From: Desulfuromonas versatilis
Lineage (GTDB): Bacteria; Desulfobacterota; Desulfuromonadia; Desulfuromonadales; NIT-T3
DNA: 64,000 nucleotides
Assembly: GCF_019704135.1 (NCBI RefSeq)
Contig: NZ_AP024355.1
Span: 3,280,001-3,344,000 of the forward strand
Reading direction: 5' to 3'
The translations under genes were made by a program, and so were the position numbers. Below are positions 39,176-48,813 of the stretch, in pieces; position 1 is the first letter of the stretch; every line of letters starts with the position of its first letter. The notes beneath the pieces are model-generated. The model ran no database searches and was not told the DNA's origin. It saw nothing but the letters and a program-made list of their open reading frames with translations.

Positions 39176-40309
39176 ATGGACACCCCTCCGCCTCAATCTA
39201 CCAATCCAGGGCAGGCGTCCAACCATGCCAAGGTCGTAGAACTATCCAAAAAGGGCTACCAGCAGTTCAAGCGAAACCGCTACAGAGAAGCCAAGGAAAC
39301 CTACCGCCAGGCCCTGGAGCTCGACCCGCACAACCCCTACGCCCTGACCGGCCTGGGCGACGTATTGCGCCAGCTCAAGGACTATCGAGGCGCCGAAGAG
39401 TCCTATCGCAAGGTCCTCGAGCAGAACCCGCGCAACCTGTTCTCCCTGCGCGGGCTCGGCGATACCATGCGGGACGTGGAAAACTACGCCGCCGCGGTCG
39501 ATCTCTACCGCAGCTACCTCGAACTGCGCCCGGACGACATCTTCGTGATCACCCGCCTGGCCGACAGCTACAAGACCCTCAACCGCAACGACGACGCTGA
39601 AAAAACCTACCACCGGGGCCTGGGGGTCAACCCCCGGGACCACTACCTGTTGATGGGCCTGGCAGACCTTTACCACAAGATGGGCAGCCACGAATTGGCC
39701 ATCGAATTTTACGAAAAGGTGCTCGAGCTCAGCGGACCGATGGTCAACATCCATACCATCGTCGGCAACCTGGCCCGCCGCCGCTGCGAATTCGACCGGG
39801 CCGAATTTCATTACCGCAAGGTACTGGAACAGGAGCCGAACAACACCTATGCCCTCTACGGCCTGGGCGACACCTACCGCTGGCGGCGGGACTATCCGAA
39901 GACCATCAAATACTGGGAGCGGATTCTGGAATTATCCGAGGGGACGGTGCAGATGCTCTCGCGCCTGGGCGACGTCTACCGCAACCTGGGAAGTTACCTG
40001 GAGGCCGAGCGAACCTACCTGCTGGCCCTGAGCAAAGGGTACGAAAAATTCTCCCTGCTCGGCCTGGCCAAGCTGCGCTGCCTGCAGGGGCGTCTCGACC
40101 AGGCCCTGGCCTGCTTTGACGAATTTCTCAAGAAAGAAGGGGCGGACCGCAAGATCATCTTCGAACTCGGCGACCTGCTGGTGCGTACCGGGCGCCAGGA
40201 AGAGGCCCTGGCCTTCTACCGCCATGCCCAGTCGAAAAAGGAACTGCCTTCGCGGATGCGGGAAATGGTCGAAGAGCAGCTCGCCAAGCTCGAGGAGGGA
40301 GGCCCCTAG
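39176..40309 (+). CDS. Tetratricopeptide repeat protein
   Basis: A 377-aa protein made almost wholly of TPR units of about 34 residues, e.g. GYQQFKRNRYREAKETYRQA, then ALTGLGDVLRQLKDYRGAEE and similar. At least eight repeats can be counted, with the usual G/Y/A/P pattern. There is no signal peptide or membrane helix, so it is a cytoplasmic scaffold. The ribosome-binding site is weak. It follows the MshEN and lipoprotein genes and precedes acpH closely. The partner is unknown. Confidence 0.88.
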   Translation: MDTPPPQSTNPGQASNHAKVVELSKKGYQQFKRNRYREAKETYRQALELDPHNPYALTGLGDVLRQLKDYRGAEESYRKVLEQNPRNLFSLRGLGDTMRDVENYAAAVDLYRSYLELRPDDIFVITRLADSYKTLNRNDDAEKTYHRGLGVNPRDHYLLMGLADLYHKMGSHELAIEFYEKVLELSGPMVNIHTIVGNLARRRCEFDRAEFHYRKVLEQEPNNTYALYGLGDTYRWRRDYPKTIKYWERILELSEGTVQMLSRLGDVYRNLGSYLEAERTYLLALSKGYEKFSLLGLAKLRCLQGRLDQALACFDEFLKKEGADRKIIFELGDLLVRTGRQEEALAFYRHAQSKKELPSRMREMVEEQLAKLEEGGP

Positions 40310-40336
40310 GCACCCGCCCCCGATTGAAAGGGAAGC

Positions 40337-40927
40337 GTGAATTACCTGCTGCATCTCTACCTGGCCGATCCCACCCCGGAGAGCCTGCTCGGCAACCTGA
40401 TGGGCGATTTCGTCAAGGGGCGGCTGGACGAGAGCATTTCACCCGAACTTCGCCAGGGGATCACCCTGCACCGCCGCGTCGACAGCTTCGCCCACGACCA
40501 TGACCTGGTCAGGCGCAGCAAAAACCGCATCTCCCCGCGCTACGGCCATTACCGTAGCATCATGGTCGATATCTTCTACGACCATTTCCTGGCCCGCAAT
40601 TGGCAGCGCTACGCTCCGATGCCCCTGGAAAGCTTCGCCGCAGGCGTCTACCGGCTGCTGCAGGAACGCGAGGCGCAGCTGCCGACCGGCCTGCGGCGCA
40701 TCGCCCCGCGGATGATCGCCCACAACTGGCTGGTCTCCTACCGCGACGTCCAGGTCATCGGCCGGGTGCTGGCAGGGGTGTCGGGCCGCCTGCGGCGCGC
40801 CAACCCCCTCGCCGAAGGGCTCGGCGAACTGACCCGCAACTACGATGTTCTGCAAGAGGATTTCGAGACCTTTGTGACCGATCTCGAGGCGTTCGTCGCC
40901 GAGATCAAGGCCGGCGGGGTGCCGTAG
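40337..40927 (+). CDS. acpH: Acyl carrier protein phosphodiesterase (AcpH family, DUF479)
   Basis: A 196-aa HD-like metal hydrolase that removes 4'-phosphopantetheine from acyl carrier protein. It starts MNYLLHLYLADPTPESLLGN, then GDFVKGRL, ITLHRRVDSFAHDH and IMVDIFYDHFLARNW, the metal-binding and family motifs. The start is GTG 40337, with AAAGGGAA 4-6 nt upstream. It is 27 bp after the TPR gene and convergent with the YdjC deacetylase. Confidence 0.92.
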   Translation: MNYLLHLYLADPTPESLLGNLMGDFVKGRLDESISPELRQGITLHRRVDSFAHDHDLVRRSKNRISPRYGHYRSIMVDIFYDHFLARNWQRYAPMPLESFAAGVYRLLQEREAQLPTGLRRIAPRMIAHNWLVSYRDVQVIGRVLAGVSGRLRRANPLAEGLGELTRNYDVLQEDFETFVTDLEAFVAEIKAGGVP

Positions 40928-40929
40928 AG

Positions 40930-41796
40930 CTAGGGCAACGGTATGTCGGTGAAATTCACCAGCCGGATGTTGCGGTTTCTGATCGCCTCGAGCACATTGG
41001 GGTCGCACAAGGCGCTCAGTTCCTGCATGCGCCGCGGCGAGGAGAACCCCGAGCCCTCCGGGAGCCGTGCATAGCCGGGATGGCACATCAGTTCGCTGGT
41101 CCCCTCCGGCAGCCGGTCAAGCAGTGCCAGCAATTCATCCACCCGGCCCGGGCGGGGAAAATGGATGCCGGCAAAGTGCTGCGGGAAAACCAGCCCCGCC
41201 GCCGAGAAAACCCGCGCCGCCTGGCCTGCCAACTGGCCGAAAAAGGCCCCCTTGACCCCGCGCCGCGGCGACCTGCCCCAAACCGATTCCAGCGGAAGCC
41301 GGATCCGCAGAATGCCGTAACGCCGGGCCAGACGTGCCGCCACCTCGGCGAGTTGGGGGAAAACGTGGATGTGGTTATGCCCGTCAAGATGACTGGGCTC
41401 AATCCCGCGGGCCTGGGCAGCTTCGATCTGAGCCGCCCATTCCGCCTCGACCTCATCAGGGCGGTAGCCACCACAGAGGGCCCGGCGCCAGGCCTGTTGC
41501 TTGGGGAGAAAGCAGCCCCTGGCATCGGTCAGGGTGGCCGACCCGCCCAGGATGGGCCGCCCCTCGCTTAGGTTGAGGTGAACCCCGATCCCCCTGCCGA
41601 AGGCCGCCTTCAGCGACCGGGTCAGCCCGACTTCCCACCCCTGGTTTGTCAAAATCGTGACACTCGTGACAATCCCTTGACGTGCCGCAGCCAGAATTCC
41701 CAAGCTCCTTTGCCGGTCGCAATGGAAATCATCGGCGTTGACGATCAGCGCTCGGGGCGAAGGTGGCAGGCTGTCCGCCCGGCTCGCAGCGGCCAT
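40930..41796 (-). CDS. YdjC/ChbG-HpnK family carbohydrate deacetylase
   Basis: A 288-aa deacetylase of the YdjC fold. Motifs are LIVNADDFHCD (metal-binding Asp-Asp), GVHLNLSEGRP (His) and SHLDGHNHIHVFP (His ligands). Relatives remove N-acetyl groups from chitobiose (ChbG) or act on hopanoid side-chain glucosamine (HpnK). No hopanoid or chitobiose genes are nearby, so the substrate is open. Its ATG overlaps the stop of the rhodanese-ferritin gene (TAATG), indicating translational coupling, an unusual pairing. Confidence 0.87.
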   Translation of the reverse strand: MAAASRADSLPPSPRALIVNADDFHCDRQRSLGILAAARQGIVTSVTILTNQGWEVGLTRSLKAAFGRGIGVHLNLSEGRPILGGSATLTDARGCFLPKQQAWRRALCGGYRPDEVEAEWAAQIEAAQARGIEPSHLDGHNHIHVFPQLAEVAARLARRYGILRIRLPLESVWGRSPRRGVKGAFFGQLAGQAARVFSAAGLVFPQHFAGIHFPRPGRVDELLALLDRLPEGTSELMCHPGYARLPEGSGFSSPRRMQELSALCDPNVLEAIRNRNIRLVNFTDIPLP

Positions 41797-42635
41797 TACA
41801 GAAAATGCTCGAACAGCTGGGTGAGTTTGCGCAGGTGTCGCCGCTCCTCGTCGGAGATGACCTCGAAGACCCGGCAGGCATGCTCGTCGGACAACTCGCG
41901 CTGCAGGATCAGGTAGCGGTCATAGGCATTGGTTTCAACGGCAATGGCCAGCTCGACGATGTCCTTGATCTGCCGGCCCCGCGCCCACTCCAGGGCCTCT
42001 TCGACAGCTACCCCCCCTTCCATCATCCCGCGCCGGGGTTCGGCGCTCAGCACTCCGGAGGGAAAATCCTCCCTGGCCGGCCGCCCGGCCAGCCCTTCGT
42101 AAACGGCCAGCAGGGTCGCCTTGTGATGTTCCTCGGCAGTTGTCAACTCCCGGAACAGGCTGGCGGCTTCACGGTCCTGGAGCATCTCCGCGAGCTGGGC
42201 ATAAAAGCGGCGGGCGCCCTCCTCCAACCACCAGGCCAGGGCGACATACTGCTCAGGGGTCGAGGCGAGATCGAAATAGGCCAGGTCGGGTTCGGGCGCC
42301 CCGCGGGCGACCAGGCCGTCCCAGGCCTGCAGCCCGCCCCCCAGGTTCCAGACGTCGGCGAAGCCGGCGTTCTCCAGAACCGCAGCCGCGGAGCGGCTGC
42401 GCACCCCGGAGGAACAATAGACGATGGTGGTTTTTCCCCGGTCCAGGGCCAACAGCCCCTCTTCCAGTTGCCCCATGGGGATCAGCACGGCCCCGGGAAG
42501 ATGCCGCTTCTGGTATTCCGCGGGTTGACGCACATCCACCAGGTGGAATTCGTCCGGATGGTGGACGGCCATAAATTCCTTGGCCTGCTGGGCCGTCATG
42601 CTGCGGACCGGTCTGAAAAAATCAAGAATTGCCAT
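41796..42635 (-). CDS. Rhodanese-ferritin-like fusion protein
   Basis: A 279-aa cytoplasmic fusion. The N-terminal rhodanese domain (about 10-105) has VDVRQPAEYQKRHLPGA and the active-site loop VYCSSGVRSRSAA with a catalytic Cys. The C-terminal rubrerythrin/ferritin-like four-helix domain (about 125-279) carries candidate di-iron ligands in WWLEEGARRFY, TTAEEHHKA, VETNAYDRY and SDEERRHLRK. Such fusions are thought to link sulfur handling with peroxide or iron stress. GAGG precedes the ATG. It is coupled to the YdjC deacetylase downstream. Confidence 0.88.
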   Translation of the reverse strand: MAILDFFRPVRSMTAQQAKEFMAVHHPDEFHLVDVRQPAEYQKRHLPGAVLIPMGQLEEGLLALDRGKTTIVYCSSGVRSRSAAAVLENAGFADVWNLGGGLQAWDGLVARGAPEPDLAYFDLASTPEQYVALAWWLEEGARRFYAQLAEMLQDREAASLFRELTTAEEHHKATLLAVYEGLAGRPAREDFPSGVLSAEPRRGMMEGGVAVEEALEWARGRQIKDIVELAIAVETNAYDRYLILQRELSDEHACRVFEVISDEERRHLRKLTQLFEHFL

Positions 42636-42837
42636 ACACAGCCTCTTCCCCGCCTAGAGTTTCAACCCCGCGGCGCTCCTTGCCAGGGGAACGCCCTGGC
42701 CGATATTCTCAGCCGAACAGAGCACCCCATCGGAATCGCCCACAAAAAAAGCGGCCACCTCCTAAGAGGATAGCCGCCAAGAAAAATTTGTCAACAAAAA
42801 CAAAAGGTTAAGAACAAGCAGCGGAGGTCTTGGCGGT

Positions 42838-43542
42838 TCAGAAACCGCCTCGCTTCTTTTTCCGGGAGAGTTTTCCGGCGATCCAGCCGACGAAGAACAC
42901 CCCTCCACCCGCCAGGAACCACTGCAGCATCCCGGTGCGCAAAAGGCTTTCGTTCTCCTGCCGCAGCTGCTCCACCTCGGCCAGGATGCGATGGTTCTCT
43001 TCCTCGAGACGCTCGGCCTCCTGGGCCAACTGCAGCACATTCTCCGATTTGCTGCGCAGTTCGTCGTAGCGGCCGGTGACTGCCTGGAGTTCCGTTTCGG
43101 CCTGGGCAAGCTTCTGCGCCAGCGCGTCCGCCTGTTCCTGCAGCTCGGACTCGGAGGCGGCGTGGGACTGACGGTTGTCCTTGAATTGGGAGGCCAGCTC
43201 GGTGCGCCTCTGCTCAATGTCGTCTATTTTTCCCCGCAGGCCGGCGATTTCCGCTTCCAGGCGGGCGATCACCTGTGTCTTGGGGATATCCCGGCTCAGG
43301 TACTGCTTGAGGACGTAGCCCTCCGCGCCTTCCTGCGTGCGTACCCGGACATATTCCCGGTCTTCTTCCAGAACCTCTACGGGGGTATCGGTCTTGAGGG
43401 TTTTTACGATCTGGTATTCGCTCCCCTTGCCGGCGCGCAGGGTGATGATCAACTGATCGGAGACATAGCGGGTTTCGGCTTGCGCCGCAGTGACCAGCAC
43501 GGTAGTCAGCAGCAGGCCGGCCAGGCCGCGGATTGATTTCAT
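42838..43542 (-). CDS. SH3-domain periplasmic protein with coiled coil and C-terminal membrane anchor (TIGR04211-like)
   Basis: A 234-aa protein: signal peptide (MKSIRGLAGLLLTTVLVTAAQA), bacterial SH3 domain (about 25-88, RYVSDQLIITLRAGKGSEYQ... EGYVLKQYL), a long coiled coil (about 90-200), one membrane helix (WFLAGGGVFFVGWIAGKL) and a basic tail RKKKRG. This matches the YgiM/TIGR04211 type. GGAGGGAGG precedes ATG 43542. It has its own promoter and could bind peptidoglycan or an envelope partner. Confidence 0.9.
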   Translation of the reverse strand: MKSIRGLAGLLLTTVLVTAAQAETRYVSDQLIITLRAGKGSEYQIVKTLKTDTPVEVLEEDREYVRVRTQEGAEGYVLKQYLSRDIPKTQVIARLEAEIAGLRGKIDDIEQRRTELASQFKDNRQSHAASESELQEQADALAQKLAQAETELQAVTGRYDELRSKSENVLQLAQEAERLEEENHRILAEVEQLRQENESLLRTGMLQWFLAGGGVFFVGWIAGKLSRKKKRGGF

Positions 43543-43587
43543 ACCCTCCCTCCAGGCAATACGGCTTGTGAATTCAACGTCTGCCGG

Positions 43588-43617
43588 ATGATAACGCCAA
43601 AGGGGCAATAATCGCAA
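43588..43617 (-). promoter_or_regulatory. Sigma-70-type promoter of the SH3-protein gene
   Basis: On the minus strand -35 TTGCGA (43612-43617) and -10 TATCAT (43588-43593) are separated by 18 bp, about 45 bp before the ATG. Confidence 0.6.
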
Positions 43618-43655
43618 GGAGTTAGTATGGCCTGTCCGGAAAAGCCGCTGCCGGG

Positions 43656-44138
43656 TCACCTCAGCTCATAAATGAAACTGTCCACCAGGTCGAGGCCCGC
43701 GGTCATCACCTCGGTCTGCACCTGGTAAAGCCCCCGGCTGCTGCAGTAGATGCCGGCGGCAAAGCCGCCTTCCACCGGCAGTGCCCGCGCCTTGATCCGG
43801 GTCCCCTGCGGTCCGATAACGTCGTATTTCACCTCGGCCGAATAGATCAGCTCGCCGGCCGGATCGGAAAGAAACACCACCAGTTCGGGACCAACCGTCA
43901 ACCCCTCCGCGGGAAGCTCCGAAGCTTCCGCTGGCGAGAGTTGACCGGAGGGCTGCCTGAAGGCCAGCCGATAGTCTAAGCGATGTCCCTGGACGACGGA
44001 GGTGTGAATGGGTTCGAAACGGCCGCCCGGGCCGAAGGCGTCACCGCCATGAAAGCCGGCCTGACCGGCATAGGCCGCCAGAGCCATGGCGACGCCGATG
44101 GCCAAGACCACCAGGCTTCTGATGATGTTGCTTTCCAT
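43656..44138 (-). CDS. Exported YtkA-like domain protein, paralogue A
   Basis: A 160-aa exported protein with an N-terminal signal or anchor (MESNIIRSLVVLAIGVAMALAA). The rest is a beta-sandwich type domain: LDYRLAFRQ, PELVVFLSDPAGELIYSAEV, KYDVIGPQGTRIKARALPVE and GLYQVQTEVMTAGLDLVDSF. It shares this pattern with the neighbour at 44458-44952 (KYxVxxPQGxxxxAxA, YxVQxEV). YtkA/FixH-like domains are often linked to metals or envelope stress, but the role is unknown. A sigma-54-type promoter lies just upstream. Confidence 0.75.
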   Translation of the reverse strand: MESNIIRSLVVLAIGVAMALAAYAGQAGFHGGDAFGPGGRFEPIHTSVVQGHRLDYRLAFRQPSGQLSPAEASELPAEGLTVGPELVVFLSDPAGELIYSAEVKYDVIGPQGTRIKARALPVEGGFAAGIYCSSRGLYQVQTEVMTAGLDLVDSFIYELR

Positions 44139-44188
44139 GAAAACTCTACTCCTCGAGCTCGGTGTCCCGCCTTACCCCGGGACCATTG

Positions 44189-44204
44189 AGCAACCTGCAT
44201 GCCC
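44189..44204 (-). promoter_or_regulatory. Sigma-54-type (-24/-12) promoter of YtkA-like paralogue A
   Basis: On the minus strand GGGCATGCAGGTTGCT matches the consensus TGGCACGNNNNTTGCW at 10 of 12 fixed positions, with the essential GG and GC pairs at correct spacing. Predicted start of transcription is about 40 nt before the ATG at 44138. Confidence 0.6.
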
Positions 44205-44412
44205 ATGTGAATTTATCGTTTAATTACCGGTTCATGCGCGACCGCTCGGCAACCCGACCGGGGTCGCCGGGCCCGCCCCTCGGCGAATCCGTCGCCAGGA
44301 TGCGACAGGCTTAAGGAAAATGGGGACAAACGCCTTAACGGCCAGGGTTCAGGACGTATGCCGATGGCGACACTGCCTTGCGGCACCAAGACTCCGCGGA
44401 CAACGGTCGTGC
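44205..44412. other. Upstream region of paralogue A
   Basis: About 200 bp hold no gene. Several GACA half-sites occur (e.g. near 44316 and 44334), but no full TGTC-N10-GACA element was found. Confidence 0.35.
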
Positions 44413-44445
44413 AAAAAGCCGGCGCCCCGGATGCAGGGCGCCGGC
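44413..44445 (-). terminator. Intrinsic terminator after YtkA-like paralogue B
   Basis: A perfect 10-bp stem (GCCGGCGCCC 44418-44427, GGGCGCCGGC 44436-44445) is followed on the minus strand by TTTTT (44413-44417), 13 bp past the stop. Confidence 0.9.
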
Positions 44446-44457
44446 AGAGCGGTCGGA

Positions 44458-44952
44458 TCAATCGATCAGACAAACAAATTGATCGCTCAAGGACCCCTTT
44501 TCGGTTTTGACTTCCGCCTGAACCAGGTAGGTGCCCGGCGCCTGCCAGTCCACCAGGGCCCGGTACCCTCCCCGCGCTGCCTCGGCCGAGGCGACCCGCT
44601 TTTCTCCCTGGGGGTTGACCACCGTGTATTTCACCGCCGCGTCACGCACGGGCCGACCGTCGGGCCCGCCGATAAACAACAGCAGTTCGCCTTCCTGGGT
44701 TCGGGATTGGGAAGCCGGGTCGACCAGCATGAAGGCGAGGTTGAACCCCTCGACGGTGGCAATCCTGACCTCCCTGGCTTCGTTGGACGGGGCGCCGGCC
44801 TGGGTCCCCCCCAGGGAGGCCTGGCCAACCTGGGCGCTCAGCAGCAATCCGCCCAGCGCAACCAGGGCCGCTGTGCTGCGCCAGCCCCGATGACGAAAAA
44901 GGCCCGGACGACCGGGTCTGGTATGCGGTGTTTCACTTATCCATTTGGTCAT
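44458..44952 (-). CDS. Exported YtkA-like domain protein, paralogue B
   Basis: A 164-aa protein with a basic leader and a hydrophobic export segment (STAALVALGGLLLSAQVGQA, about 30-49). Its single beta-sandwich domain (FNLAFMLVDPASQ, GELLLFIGGPDGRPVRDAAV, KYTVVNPQGEKRVASAEAAR, GTYLVQAEVKTEKGSLSDQF) is clearly related to paralogue A. GGAGG precedes ATG 44952 by 6 nt. It lies downstream of a near-perfect sigma-54 promoter and a GlrR-type activator site, and next to the glrR-like gene, so it is a strong candidate target of that system. Function unknown. Confidence 0.77.
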   Translation of the reverse strand: MTKWISETPHTRPGRPGLFRHRGWRSTAALVALGGLLLSAQVGQASLGGTQAGAPSNEAREVRIATVEGFNLAFMLVDPASQSRTQEGELLLFIGGPDGRPVRDAAVKYTVVNPQGEKRVASAEAARGGYRALVDWQAPGTYLVQAEVKTEKGSLSDQFVCLID

Positions 44953-45058
44953 TTTTTTCCTCCAATTTTCATTTGGGCGGCGGACCGCAGGCGCAACCCC
45001 GCCGCAGGGATGACAGGCCCCCCCGGGCCGGGCCCGGAAGCGCACTGACCCTGTCTTG

Positions 45059-45075
45059 AGCAACGCCCGTGCCAG
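45059..45075 (-). promoter_or_regulatory. Near-perfect sigma-54 promoter of YtkA-like paralogue B
   Basis: The minus strand reads CTGGCACGGGCGTTGCT, matching the sigma-54 consensus TGGCACGNNNNTTGCW at every fixed position. Predicted start is around 45048, giving a leader of about 95 nt before ATG 44952. Confidence 0.88.
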
Positions 45076-45222
45076 TCCGTTTTTCTACTATAATTTCAGC
45101 TGTTTATGCCGAAGTGACAACGTTTAATGGCTGCCGATGTGCCCGGGTTTCCCCGACACTTGTTGGGGGAATTTCTGACCAGTGACTAATTTATAATAAT
45201 TTCGGCAGGTTAGCCACGACCA

Positions 45223-45250
45223 ACCCCTGTCTCGAATTACTGACAGGGGT
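45223..45250. promoter_or_regulatory. GlrR-type upstream activator site
   Basis: A perfect 9-bp inverted repeat ACCCCTGTC-N10-GACAGGGGT contains TGTC-N10-GACA, the element bound by enterobacterial GlrR/QseF. Its centre lies about 190 bp upstream of the predicted sigma-54 start, a normal enhancer distance. No T-tract flanks it, so it is unlikely to be a terminator. Confidence 0.75.
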
Positions 45251-45277
45251 AAGGAGGCACGCTGGAAACGGCCTCGG

Positions 45278-45318
45278 AAAAAAGCAAAACCCCCTTCCGG
45301 AGAGGCTCCGAAAGGGGG
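45278..45318 (-). terminator. Intrinsic terminator of the glrK-qseG-glrR-like operon
   Basis: Stem CCCCCTT-CGGAG (45290-45302) pairs with CTCCG-AAGGGGG (45306-45318) with one internal mismatch, followed on the minus strand by T-rich sequence (45278-45289), 45 bp after the glrR stop. Confidence 0.88.
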
Positions 45319-45362
45319 TGTCGTCGAATGCCGACCAGGCGGCGCACGCCGCCGGCCCCGGG

Positions 45363-46715
<1,353 letters not shown>

Positions 46716-46733
46716 GGCTGGATTTCCTTTTGT

Positions 46734-47336
46734 TCATTTGCCGGGAGTGCGCTGCTTTTCCCGGTCGCTGAGGATTTTCTCGATGTCCTTCAGCTCTTTC
46801 AACTGGCGTGCCAAGGTCTCGGCCCGCTCCTTTTCAGCAGCCAGGGCCTGCTGCAGGTCCTGATGCTGGCCAACCATGAGGGTGAGCAGGATCGCCAACC
46901 CTTTGAACCCGTCGTCATCCGCGGCCGAGCCCCGCAGCGCCCCCTGCAGCAGCTTGGTGGCATACTCGCGGTTGCTGAACGGTTTGCCCGGCAGCAGGGA
47001 CATGCAGACCAGCCGCAGGCGATCGTAGCTGTCTCCCGATTGCTCGAACTCTGCTTTCAACTGGCCGTATTCCCGTTTCTGCTCGGCCACGGGGAGCTCC
47101 TGAAAGCGGTTGAAATAGGCCAGGATTCCCTCCACCTCGCTGATCGCGACCAAAGGCGCGGCACTGGCCGTCGCGGGCGCCGGGGATTCGACGACCACCG
47201 GGCGGGCCTTGTCGTTTTCAATCGGCTTCAGGCCCACCGAGCGGGTCCAGCGGTCGAATTGGGCGCAGCCGCCCAAAAGCGGGGCGAGCAGGGCGAAAAG
47301 CAACCCGACCCTGAAGAGAAGCGTCCGCGGGATCAT
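46734..47336 (-). CDS. QseG-like outer-membrane lipoprotein of the GlrK-GlrR system
   Basis: A 200-aa lipoprotein (signal ...ALLAPLLGG-Cys24) with an alpha-helical mature part (AYFNRFQELPVAEQKREYGQ, LRLVCMSLLPGKPFSNREYA) and a C-terminal coiled coil (AAEKERAETLARQLKELKDI). Its ATG overlaps the kinase stop (ATGA). Position between kinase and regulator, lipobox and size match QseG, which in enterobacteria contacts the GlrK/QseE sensor. Sequence similarity was judged by pattern only. Confidence 0.72.
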   Translation of the reverse strand: MIPRTLLFRVGLLFALLAPLLGGCAQFDRWTRSVGLKPIENDKARPVVVESPAPATASAAPLVAISEVEGILAYFNRFQELPVAEQKREYGQLKAEFEQSGDSYDRLRLVCMSLLPGKPFSNREYATKLLQGALRGSAADDDGFKGLAILLTLMVGQHQDLQQALAAEKERAETLARQLKELKDIEKILSDREKQRTPGK

Positions 47337-48778
47337 GCGTCGGCCCCCCTCTCGCTCAGCGGCAGGGTGACGCGGAAATGGCTGCCGACCGGGGTCTCCA
47401 GCAACTGGATGGTTCCCTGGTGAGCCGTCACGAATTCCCGCACGATAGACAACCCCAAACCGGTCCCCTTGATATGTCCGGGGGAGGGAAGAACCTTCCC
47501 CTGGTAAAACGGTTCGAACACCTTGCCCCGCTCCTCGGCCGGAATGCCCGGCCCGCTGTCGACCACCTCGAGCACCGCGCCCTGCGCCTCGCGGGCAACG
47601 CGGATGGTGATCCTGCCATTGGCCGGGGTGTATTTTATCGCATTGGAAACCAGGTTGTCCACAATGGTCCTGAGCCGCTCCCGGTCTCCCTGCAGGTGCA
47701 CCGGTTCGAGCTTCATATCGAGGCCGAGATCCTTCTTGAGCACCACCAGCTTGTAGTCGCCGACCACTTCCCGGGCCAACCGCTCCAGATCGACCTCCGA
47801 GTAGTGCATGGGCGAAATGATCGCCTGGGCCTTGCTGAAGCCGAGCAGGTTGTCGATGAGCTTCTGCAGCTGGATGCTCCCCTTGCGGATGATGCCGGCG
47901 ATCTCCCGCTGCTGCGCCCCGAGCGGGCCCACCACCTCGTCGGCGAGCAGCTCCGCCCCCTCCCGGATCGAGGCCAGCGGCGTCTTGAGCTCGTGGGAGA
48001 CCTGGGCGACGAACTTGCTCTTGGCCCGCTCCACCTCGGCCAGCTGGTTGCGCAGCCAGTCGAGCCGCTCGCCGAGAAACTCCAGGTCGCGGGGCCCGCG
48101 CACCTGTGCCGGGGTCTCCATATCCCCTTCGCCAAGGCGATGTATGGCCTTGACGATCTGCTTGATCGGCCGCGAGAGCAGGTGGGTGAACAGGGCCACG
48201 AACAGGATCGAGAACGGGATCAGCGCCACGGCCTGCCAGATCAGGGTTTTCTGGGCCGCCGAAACGGATTTCTGCATCTGGTTGACCTCGCGGACGATCA
48301 ACTCGTTGTTTTCCGAGTAAAGCCGGTTGGCCATCCGGTTGAGTTCGGTGAAGCGCTCCAGGGCCGCCTTCTGCGCCTCGGAGCCCCGCGGCTGTTCGGA
48401 GAGGGCGGTCACCACCTCGTGCACCCCCTTCTCCATGTCCCGCAGCCGCTTGTGCTGGGCATCCTCCAGCGGCAGGGCCAGCAGCTGGCGCAGGGTGCGG
48501 TCGATCTCCTCGTGCAGGCCGCCGACCTCCTCGAGCAGGTGCTGGTCGCCGAGCACCTCGTACTGCCGGGCCCGCCGCTCCAGGGCGATCAGGTCCTCCA
48601 CCAGGATCCGCCCCCCCTGGGTGGCGCCCACCGAGCGGAACACCGCCAGGGTCCCCTGCCGGGCCAGCTTGCCCATGGCGATTTCGGCATTGATCAGCGC
48701 CACGATGAGCGGCAGCGAGACAAAGCCGAAGCCGAGCAGGACCAGCAGCAGAAAGGATCGCGGACGAAACAGGCTCAT
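47333..48778 (-). CDS. glrK: Sensor histidine kinase, GlrK/QseE-like
   Basis: A 481-aa membrane kinase: helix 1 (about 9-30), a helical periplasmic sensor (about 31-178), helix 2 (179-200), HAMP (about 201-253), H-box VSHELKTPLASIREGAELL with His262, N-box DNLVSNAIKYTP, and G-boxes DSGPGIPAEERGKVFEPFYQ and KGTGLGLSIVREF. It would phosphorylate the adjacent regulator. It is translationally coupled to the lipoprotein gene. No good Shine-Dalgarno is seen; a heptanucleotide repeat lies 36 bp upstream. Confidence 0.9.
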   Translation of the reverse strand: MSLFRPRSFLLLVLLGFGFVSLPLIVALINAEIAMGKLARQGTLAVFRSVGATQGGRILVEDLIALERRARQYEVLGDQHLLEEVGGLHEEIDRTLRQLLALPLEDAQHKRLRDMEKGVHEVVTALSEQPRGSEAQKAALERFTELNRMANRLYSENNELIVREVNQMQKSVSAAQKTLIWQAVALIPFSILFVALFTHLLSRPIKQIVKAIHRLGEGDMETPAQVRGPRDLEFLGERLDWLRNQLAEVERAKSKFVAQVSHELKTPLASIREGAELLADEVVGPLGAQQREIAGIIRKGSIQLQKLIDNLLGFSKAQAIISPMHYSEVDLERLAREVVGDYKLVVLKKDLGLDMKLEPVHLQGDRERLRTIVDNLVSNAIKYTPANGRITIRVAREAQGAVLEVVDSGPGIPAEERGKVFEPFYQGKVLPSPGHIKGTGLGLSIVREFVTAHQGTIQLLETPVGSHFRVTLPLSERGADA

Positions 48779-48813
48779 GGTTTAAAATCGGTGGTCAGTG
48801 GGCCGTGTGAAGC

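Noticed and set aside
45223-45250. ACCCCTGTC/GACAGGGGT as a transcription terminator
   Set aside because: No T-tract flanks it on either strand, a separate strong terminator follows at 45278-45318, and its TGTC-N10-GACA core fits an activator site better.
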